Source: Acinetobacter sp. ANC 4805 (GTDB lineage Bacteria > Pseudomonadota > Gammaproteobacteria > Pseudomonadales > Moraxellaceae). Taken from it: a DNA stretch of 64,000 nucleotides. The position numbers and the translations under genes are program-made. Below the pieces are notes generated by a model that saw nothing but the letters and a program-made list of their open reading frames with translations, was not told the origin of the DNA and ran no database searches. Shown here piece after piece: positions 58,127-64,000 of the stretch. The stretch is taken from the NCBI RefSeq assembly GCF_022549495.1, contig NZ_JAKZGD010000001.1, positions 248,001-312,000 of the forward strand. The letters run 5' to 3'. The first letter of the stretch is position 1; each line of letters starts with the position of its first letter.

Positions 58127-59170
58127 CTAGTTGCTAAAAGGTAAGGTGCCTCCTTGGTCATGAACCGTTTCAAATGTTTGTAGACGTTGCTGTTCCTGTG
58201 TAGACTGGAACTGTTGTTGTTTGAGCTGTTGAATGGCTTGATCCTTGGCTGAAGTGCTCATGTTGCTATCGACAATGGTTTTACGTTCATCTAGATAAGA
58301 CTGCACACGCTGTTTCCAGTCAGAACGTTGTTGGTCAAGCTGTTCTAAGCGTTGTGTGGCGGCTTCACCGACCAAACTAACACGCATATCACGTAGTTCT
58401 TGAGCTGAACCATGTCTTGCTTTGATTTGTGCCGTTAATGCATGCAAATCGTCGAGTTTGGATAAATCTTTGAGATTGTCTTGCCAATCTTGAGGCAACT
58501 GTTCAAAGCGTTGTTGTAATTGTTTGGCTTTCGCTGCGGCATCTAGTGCGTTGTTTTCTAAAATTCGCATACGATCAAGCGTATATTGCTGATAAACATC
58601 TTCAGTTCCAAATAAGCCTTCAATTTCAGGATTTGAAAAGAAACGTTGTTTTAAATCATGCATAGAGTCAAAAATAGCTTGGAAGTATTGATAACTTTCT
58701 TGTGCAGGTTGTTGTCCCTGTAACTTACTCAGCTCTTGGCGATAATCTAAATAACGTGACCATAAGGCTAGGATTTGCTGTTGTTGCGATGTTTGAAAAA
58801 CTTTGGCGATATAAAGCTGAAAGTTATGGCGAATTTCATCAATGTTTCGTTCACCATGTTGAGAAATAAAATACTCAAAACAATTTCGAGTCTGCTCATT
58901 CACGATCAAATGTTGTGATGCATTGAATTCTAATTTGCAGTCAATTTCGGTGTCCATCTGACTTGCACTATTAAAATGCGCATCAAGTTTATTTACGCTA
59001 TTTGAATTTTTAGAATTGTTTGATGGATCTATGGTGCTGATAGATTGATCAGTTGAGTTGAGTGGTTGCTGCTGATTATTCGGAGCTAACCAATACAACA
59101 AACTCAGCATAAATGCTGAAATGATCAATAAACTACATAATAGTATTGTTTTTCTTCCAATTTTATTCAT
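58127..59170 (-). CDS. Lipase chaperone (foldase), copy 2
   Basis: Second lipase foldase (347 residues from ATG 59170; ATG 59221 would add 17). I prefer 59170 because the length and topology then match copy 1: a membrane helix at about residues 8-28, a Ser/Asn-rich linker, then RNCFEYFISQHGERNIDEIR and EGLFGTEDVYQQYTLDRM. The C-terminal residues QTFETVHDQGGTLPF are nearly the same as in copy 1. Transcribed towards the second lipase, 105 bases away, and divergent from truB. Confidence 0.9.
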   Translation of the reverse strand: MNKIGRKTILLCSLLIISAFMLSLLYWLAPNNQQQPLNSTDQSISTIDPSNNSKNSNSVNKLDAHFNSASQMDTEIDCKLEFNASQHLIVNEQTRNCFEYFISQHGERNIDEIRHNFQLYIAKVFQTSQQQQILALWSRYLDYRQELSKLQGQQPAQESYQYFQAIFDSMHDLKQRFFSNPEIEGLFGTEDVYQQYTLDRMRILENNALDAAAKAKQLQQRFEQLPQDWQDNLKDLSKLDDLHALTAQIKARHGSAQELRDMRVSLVGEAATQRLEQLDQQRSDWKQRVQSYLDERKTIVDSNMSTSAKDQAIQQLKQQQFQSTQEQQRLQTFETVHDQGGTLPFSN

Positions 59171-59307
59171 TAAGCATAATCCATGTGCTTTTAATTTCGG
59201 AAACGAAAATAAATTTATCATAAATGTTGTTTTTTTGAGCGCTTAATTTTTGAAAATCCGATGAATAGTTTTGATAAAATAAGCCTTTCTGGTTTGACTT
59301 TTCATTT

Positions 59308-60201
59308 ATGAAAAAAAGTGCTTATCGCCATCTGAGTGGTGTTTTCTTATTAAATAAACCCTTAGGTTTAAGTTCTAATTCTGCACTGCAAAAAGTACGT
59401 CGCTTGTTCAATGCGCAAAAAGCGGGGCATACAGGTGCATTAGATCCATTAGCAACAGGTTTATTGCCCATTTGTTTAGGAGAGGCGACCAAGTTCTCGC
59501 ATTATTTATTAGATTCGACTAAGCGTTATCAAACAACAGTCAAACTTGGACAAACCACTGCTACAGGTGATGTTGAGGGTGAAATTCTCCAGCAGAGAGA
59601 TGTCCCTATTTTGACGACAGAGCGCATTGAACAGGTTTTAGCACAGTTTCGTGGCGATATTCAGCAAGTACCACCGATGTATTCAGCATTGAAACGTGAC
59701 GGTCGTCCTTTGTATGAATTGGCACGTCAAGGGATTGAAATCGAGCGTGAAGCGCGTCCAGTGACGATTTATGAGTTAAAACTCATTGATTTTACTGAAG
59801 ACAGTTTGATGCTAGATGTGACTTGTTCTAAAGGGACTTACATTCGAGTCTTAGGCGAGGATATTGGCGAAGCTTTGGGTTGTGGTGGACATCTCACCAA
59901 ATTACATCGTACTCAAACAGGTCATTTTGAAATTAACCCAAGTTATACCATTGAGTATTTAGAAAGTCTTTCGCTGGCAGAGCGAGATGCTTTATTGCTT
60001 GCAGCATATGCACCAGTCGAACATTTCCCACGCGTTCAATTGCCAGAAGGGCGGGAAAAATATTTTGGTAATGGGCAAGAAAGTAATATTGAACATGAAG
60101 CTGCCGCTGAAGTCTTAGTCTTTAATGGAGAGCGTTGCTTAGGTTTAGCCGAGATCACTGATAAAAAACGCCTCGTGCCAAAACGTTTACTCAATTTATA
60201 A
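59308..60201 (+). CDS. truB: tRNA pseudouridine-55 synthase
   Basis: Makes pseudouridine 55 in the T loop of tRNAs. It has 297 residues; [14 protein letters not shown], catalytic D46 in [32 protein letters not shown] and [15 protein letters not shown] are family signatures. A PUA-like C-terminal region follows. In many proteobacteria truB lies with rbfA/rpsO, but here it stands next to the lipase locus. Confidence 0.96.
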   Translation: MKKSAYRHLSGVFLLNKPLGLSSNSALQKVRRLFNAQKAGHTGALDPLATGLLPICLGEATKFSHYLLDSTKRYQTTVKLGQTTATGDVEGEILQQRDVPILTTERIEQVLAQFRGDIQQVPPMYSALKRDGRPLYELARQGIEIEREARPVTIYELKLIDFTEDSLMLDVTCSKGTYIRVLGEDIGEALGCGGHLTKLHRTQTGHFEINPSYTIEYLESLSLAERDALLLAAYAPVEHFPRVQLPEGREKYFGNGQESNIEHEAAAEVLVFNGERCLGLAEITDKKRLVPKRLLNL

Positions 60202-60211
60202 GGTTGCCTTG

Positions 60212-60982
60212 ATGGAATGGGAGCTGATCCTCAGTTTAGTATTCTTTGCCTTTTGTGCAGGAACGATTGATGCGGCAGTTGGTGGTGGTGGACTGATTCA
60301 GATCCCTGCATTGATGGGCGCATTGCCACAAACAGCACCTGCAACATTATTTGGAACCAATAAACTCGCCTCGATTTTTGGGACAGGTTCAGCTGCACTT
60401 TCATTTGTACGACGGGTTAAATTGCAGTGGTCACTACTGGCGGTGATTGCAATCTTTGCTTTTATCAGTGCTTTTGTGGGGGCGGCCTGTGTTTCACTTG
60501 TGCCGACACATGTTTTAAGACCAATCGTCTTGGTCATGCTGATTGTGATTGCGATTTATACCTTGATGAAAAAGCAATTTGGGCAAGTGCATGTGGATCA
60601 GCACATCACACCGAAATTATTGTTTTTTGCTGCACTCGGTAGCTTAGCGATAGGTTTCTATGATGGCATTTTTGGTCCAGGCACAGGCAGCTTCTTTATC
60701 TTCTTTTTTATTCGCTTTCTGCAAGTGGATTTTTTACATGCCTCTGCTTTATCTAAGATTGGTAATTTTATGACTAATCTGGCGGCACTGAGCTTCTTCA
60801 TTCCAACGGGTCATGTATTGTTTACATTGGGGGCGATGATGGCAGCAGCCAATATTGCAGGCTCATTATTGGGCGTACGTTTGGCTCTAAAATACGGTAG
60901 TGGCTTTATCCGTATTTTATTTCTAATTTTAGTCAGTATATTAATTTGTCGCTTGGGTTATCAAATCGTTACGGGGCAGTGA
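60212..60982 (+). CDS. TSUP family permease (TauE/SafE-like)
   Basis: A 256-residue integral membrane protein with seven or eight helices. The start MEWELILSLVFFAFCAGTIDAAVGGGGLIQIPALM and the repeat YDGIFGPGTGSFFIFFF are the two half-family motifs of TSUP (sulfite/organosulfonate exporters, among others). ATG 60212 follows AGGTTG, and a TTG three bases earlier is less likely. It is 10 bases after truB and may be co-transcribed. The substrate is not known. Confidence 0.88.
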   Translation: MEWELILSLVFFAFCAGTIDAAVGGGGLIQIPALMGALPQTAPATLFGTNKLASIFGTGSAALSFVRRVKLQWSLLAVIAIFAFISAFVGAACVSLVPTHVLRPIVLVMLIVIAIYTLMKKQFGQVHVDQHITPKLLFFAALGSLAIGFYDGIFGPGTGSFFIFFFIRFLQVDFLHASALSKIGNFMTNLAALSFFIPTGHVLFTLGAMMAAANIAGSLLGVRLALKYGSGFIRILFLILVSILICRLGYQIVTGQ

Positions 60983-60996
60983 TAGGGTGGAAAATA

Positions 60997-61854
60997 TTAT
61001 GTCTTTTCCCCTCGTAAAGTGACACCAATTGAAGCCACCATAATACAAGCCAACGCGACCCATTGAATTAAACTAATTTGTTCATGCAGTAATACCAGTC
61101 CAGCTAAAGCCGCAAGTGCAGGTGCAAGACTTGAGAGCGTACCATAGCTGAGTTTACTTAAACGTTTTAGCGCCATTAGATCAAGTGCATATGGAATCGC
61201 AGTCGCTAGGATCGCAATGATTAACGCTTTACCCCAATATTGAGTGTCGAGTAGAGCAGGCGCATTATTCCAAAGACCAAAAGGCAACAAGGTGAATGCC
61301 GATAAACCAATCGCGATGGTGAGCGCATGCATACCAATATTCTGTTGAACCACTCGGTGTCCAAAATAAATATATAAGGCCCAAAATAAGCCTGCACCAA
61401 GTGCGCAGGCTGCCCCAAGATAGGAAAAATCTTGGGTGTTCGCATTGTGCCAAGGCACCATAAGCGCAATGCCCAAGATGGCAAAAGCCACCCAGATGTA
61501 ATCGCTACGTTGTTTAATCGAAAGTAAAGCCAAACCGAGAGGGCCAATAAACTCTAGACCAACCGCAATCCCTTGAGGGAGTTTCCCCAGAGAGGTATAA
61601 AATAAGATATTCATACAGCCCAAAGAAGCGCTATATAGTAGTAAATCTCGCCATCTTAGGTATTTCAGTTTGGAGATCACTTTCCATGAGCGGAACATGA
61701 TCGCAACTAGAATAGTGGCGAAGCTCAACCTTAAAATGGTCACAGTGAGAGGATCAAGTGTCGCAATCAGTTGTTTAGCAAATGAAGCACTGATTTGATA
61801 AGCCACCATGGAAAGAACCATGTATAGCACAGCGACCAACTGAATATTTTTCAT
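60997..61854 (-). CDS. EamA/RhtA-type inner-membrane exporter, copy A
   Basis: A drug/metabolite transporter superfamily exporter (285 residues, ten predicted helices in two EamA repeats). QGIAVGLEFIGPLGLALL and LGAGLFWALYIYFGHRV match the RhtA (threonine/homoserine exporter) branch, which is why amino-acid efflux is likely, though unproven. It lies immediately downstream of a clear paralogue on the same strand. Convergent with the TSUP gene across 14 bases. Confidence 0.88.
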   Translation of the reverse strand: MKNIQLVAVLYMVLSMVAYQISASFAKQLIATLDPLTVTILRLSFATILVAIMFRSWKVISKLKYLRWRDLLLYSASLGCMNILFYTSLGKLPQGIAVGLEFIGPLGLALLSIKQRSDYIWVAFAILGIALMVPWHNANTQDFSYLGAACALGAGLFWALYIYFGHRVVQQNIGMHALTIAIGLSAFTLLPFGLWNNAPALLDTQYWGKALIIAILATAIPYALDLMALKRLSKLSYGTLSSLAPALAALAGLVLLHEQISLIQWVALACIMVASIGVTLRGEKT

Positions 61855-61945
61855 GGGAGATCTACAAAATCAAAGTAAACAGACCTAAAAATAGGCACGA
61901 TGATTATATGCTGTGAAAACAATATTATGATCATGCAGTGACATT

Positions 61946-62815
61946 TTATTGAGCCTGTTTTTGTTGTCTAGCCTGTTGAGTGGTAAAGGTACAACCGATT
62001 GAGGCAATAATAATGGTGCCTAGTGCGAGCCATTGATTCCAAAGCAATATTTCACCTAAGAAAATAAAGCCTGAAAGCGCAGCGACAGCGGGTTCTAAGC
62101 TCATTAATGTACCAAAGCTCAGTGGGGTTAAACTGCGCAAAGCAATCATTTCTAATGAGAATGGTAATGCACTGGCTAGAATCGCAAGACCAATAAAATA
62201 ATAGAAGTTGGGAAGTTCAAACACTCGATCTATTGCGCCTGAAAAGGCTGCGAAAGGAAGTAGGCACAGCATACCAATACTCATGCCTAAACAAACGGTA
62301 TGATTGCCTGAGATACCCGATGGCTTTTGCCCTGCAATAATATATAGTGCCCAGCATGCGCCTGCACCGATGGCAAAGCAAACACCGATTAAATCAATAC
62401 CTTGTTGTGCTTGTTGCAAAGGGAATAATAGAACCAAGCCAAGAATGGCACAACCGACCCAGATGAAATCATATTTTTGTCGTGCATGAAACAGCGCCAC
62501 ACTCAGTGGTCCAATAAATTCAAAGGCTACGGCTAAGCCCAAAGGTAAACGTTCAAGTGATAAATAGAACAGGGCATTCATGCCTGCAAGTGCAACACCA
62601 TAGCTAAGAATTGCTTTCCAACGCACCACTTTAAAATTGATCGTCCAAATCTTAAAAATCAATGCCAAGATGATCGCACCAAAACATAAACGCATGGCTG
62701 AGACCGTAAGGACTGGGAAACTTTGGAATAGAATTTTGGCTAAAGAACCACTGCCTTGCACACACAACATGGCAATCATTAATAACAATAAAGCATGTAG
62801 TGGTGTTCTTAGCAT
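61946..62815 (-). CDS. EamA/RhtA-type inner-membrane exporter, copy B
   Basis: Paralogue of copy A (289 residues, ten helices). FKVVRWKAILSYGVALAGMNALFY, LGLAVAFEFIGPLSVALF and IGAGACWALYIIAGQK align with it through the full length. The tandem pair probably arose by duplication, and the copies may differ in substrate or regulation. It starts about 65 bases after the serA terminator and probably has its own promoter; a 91-base gap to copy A allows co-transcription. Confidence 0.88.
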   Translation of the reverse strand: MLRTPLHALLLLMIAMLCVQGSGSLAKILFQSFPVLTVSAMRLCFGAIILALIFKIWTINFKVVRWKAILSYGVALAGMNALFYLSLERLPLGLAVAFEFIGPLSVALFHARQKYDFIWVGCAILGLVLLFPLQQAQQGIDLIGVCFAIGAGACWALYIIAGQKPSGISGNHTVCLGMSIGMLCLLPFAAFSGAIDRVFELPNFYYFIGLAILASALPFSLEMIALRSLTPLSFGTLMSLEPAVAALSGFIFLGEILLWNQWLALGTIIIASIGCTFTTQQARQQKQAQ

Positions 62816-62880
62816 TGGGAGAGCAACTTATTATTTGGACGATTGGTGTATTATTCACATAATAATTCAAATACGAATAA

Positions 62881-62908
62881 AAAAGCCACAGCAATTGCTG
62901 TGGCTTTT
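62881..62908 (-). terminator. Terminator of serA
   Basis: A perfect 28-base palindrome (half-site AAAAGCCACAGCAA) has T runs on both sides. It lies 23 bases downstream of the serA stop. Confidence 0.9.
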
Positions 62909-62930
62909 TATAGATTGTTCTAAATTTAGC

Positions 62931-64000
62931 TTAGAACAATACACGTACGCGAATTGTGCCTTCAACTAGGCTTAACGTATCAAGCGCTTCTTGAGAAGCA
63001 GATGCGTCAACATCCATAACTAGATAACCAATATCACCTTTGGTCATTAAAGACTGACCAGAGATATTGATACCTTGTTCAGCAAACAATGTATTGATCT
63101 TAGACAACACACCTGGCACGTTTTTGTGGATGTGAAGTAAACGGTGTTGACCGTCAGAAAGTGGTAATGCGATTTCTGGGAAATTCACCGCAGAAAGAGT
63201 CATACCTTTATCTGAATATGCAACGAATTTTTCAGCAACTTCTAAACCGATGTTTGCTTGCGCTTCCATGGTAGAACCACCAACGTGTGGTGTTAAAATC
63301 ACGTTGTCTAAGCCACGAAGTGGAGATTGGAATTCTTCACCATTTGCTTTTGGCTCTTTCGGGAATACGTCAACCGCTGCGCCAGCAATGTGACCAGATT
63401 TAATTGCATCTGCCAAATCTTCAATGATGACACATGTACCACGTGCAGCATTAATGAAGATCGAACCTTCTTTCATTTTCGCGAACTGTTCTTTTTTGAA
63501 GAAGTTACGTGTAGAAGGAACATCTGGAACATGTAAAGAAACCACATCAGCAGTTTCTAAAAGCTCATCCAATGAACCCACTTGGCGTGCATTACCTAAC
63601 GGTAATTTAGTCACCGCATCATAATAGCAAACTTTCATACCTAAGCTTTCAGCTAAAACTGAAAGTTGTGAACCAATTGAACCGTAGCCAATAATACCTA
63701 GAGTCTTACCACGTGTTTCAAAAGAACCGACCGCAGATTTGTTCCAACCGCCTGCATGTGTATCTTTTGATTTTTCAGGTACACGACGAAGTAATAAAAT
63801 TGCTTCAGCAAGAACCAATTCTGCAACCGAACGTGTATTTGAATATGGTGCGTTGAAAACAGGGATACCACGAGACATCGCTGCTTTTAAATCGACTTGG
63901 TTTGTACCGATACAGAAACAACCTACCGCAATCAATTTATTCGCTGCTTCAAAGATTTCTTCAGTCAATTGAGTACGCGAACGAATACCAACAAAATGAG
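62931..64000 (-). CDS. serA: D-3-phosphoglycerate dehydrogenase (N-terminus beyond window)
   Basis: First step of serine synthesis, oxidation of 3-phosphoglycerate. About 356 codons are visible; the frame stays open to base 64000 (HFVGIRSRTQLTEEIF), so an apparent start at 63968 is not the true one. The NAD-binding motif is GIIGYGSIGSQLS, followed by the catalytic region INAARGTCV and LTPHVGGST. A C-terminal ACT domain (HKNVPGVLSKINTLFAEQGI) gives serine feedback, as in the E. coli type. Confidence 0.96.
   Translation of the reverse strand, partial: HFVGIRSRTQLTEEIFEAANKLIAVGCFCIGTNQVDLKAAMSRGIPVFNAPYSNTRSVAELVLAEAILLLRRVPEKSKDTHAGGWNKSAVGSFETRGKTLGIIGYGSIGSQLSVLAESLGMKVCYYDAVTKLPLGNARQVGSLDELLETADVVSLHVPDVPSTRNFFKKEQFAKMKEGSIFINAARGTCVIIEDLADAIKSGHIAGAAVDVFPKEPKANGEEFQSPLRGLDNVILTPHVGGSTMEAQANIGLEVAEKFVAYSDKGMTLSAVNFPEIALPLSDGQHRLLHIHKNVPGVLSKINTLFAEQGINISGQSLMTKGDIGYLVMDVDASASQEALDTLSLVEGTIRVRVLF

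Overview
The window is chromosomal DNA from a gammaproteobacterium of the genus Acinetobacter (Moraxellaceae). The DNA is AT-rich. The dcw cluster is split after mraY and there is no mraZ. PilMNOPQ is followed by aroK, aroB and gltBD. A pilin locus carries a TfpX/TfpZ-type protein and a PglL-type O-oligosaccharyltransferase next to bfr. The lipase genes lie in the order chaperone then lipase. I cannot name the species. I see no insertion sequence, prophage, CRISPR array or rRNA operon, and nearly all of the window looks like core genome.

Layout. 1-3.4 kb: a partial amino-acid permease, tRNA-Glu, tRNA-Ala, gltX and a small secreted protein, all on the minus strand. 3.8-4.8 kb: a sulfate-binding protein. 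5.0-12.2 kb: peptidoglycan and division genes rsmH-ftsL-ftsI-murE-murF-mraY, then rlmA. 13.0-15.6 kb: PBP1a (minus strand), divergent from pilMNOPQ-aroK-aroB-SPOR protein (15.8-23.5 kb). 24.0-30.0 kb: glutamate synthase gltBD, behind a long leader with a good sigma-54 promoter match and NtrC-like sites. 30.1-33.4 kb: a di-iron-type membrane hydrolase and a lemA-TPM-TPM group. 33.8-37.6 kb: two tandem type IV pilin genes, a TfpZ-like accessory protein and a PglL-type O-ligase. 37.7-42.6 kb (minus strand): bfr, bfd, ridA, spoT, rpoZ, gmk. 42.7-52.0 kb: ispH, then the minor-pilin/PilY1 operon fimU-pilV-pilW-pilX-pilY1-comE-comF. 52.2-54.4 kb: rpsP-rimM-trmD-rplS. 54.8-59.2 kb: two lipase-chaperone/lipase pairs facing each other. 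59.3-64.0 kb: truB, a TSUP permease, two EamA exporters and a partial serA.

How the genes work together. Three separate loci build one type IV pilus and DNA-uptake machine: the inner-membrane alignment complex and secretin (pilMNOPQ), the major pilins with their glycosylation enzymes, and the minor pilins with the PilY1 tip adhesin. Cell-wall synthesis is covered by PBP3, PBP1a, MurE/F and MraY. SpoT, RpoZ and Gmk link guanine nucleotides to the stringent response.

The points most worth checking are: (a) sigma-54/NtrC-like architecture upstream of gltBD; (b) a bacterioferritin that keeps the haem ligand Met52 but has lost four of six ferroxidase ligands; (c) the tandem pilin pair with its own accessory and glycosylation genes, and a terminator abutting the O-ligase start; (d) the inverted lipase/foldase duplication, with a 24-bp perfect palindrome over one promoter; (e) a SpoT whose synthetase domain has decayed. 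None of these is certain to be an undescribed system. They are the best candidates I can support from sequence alone.
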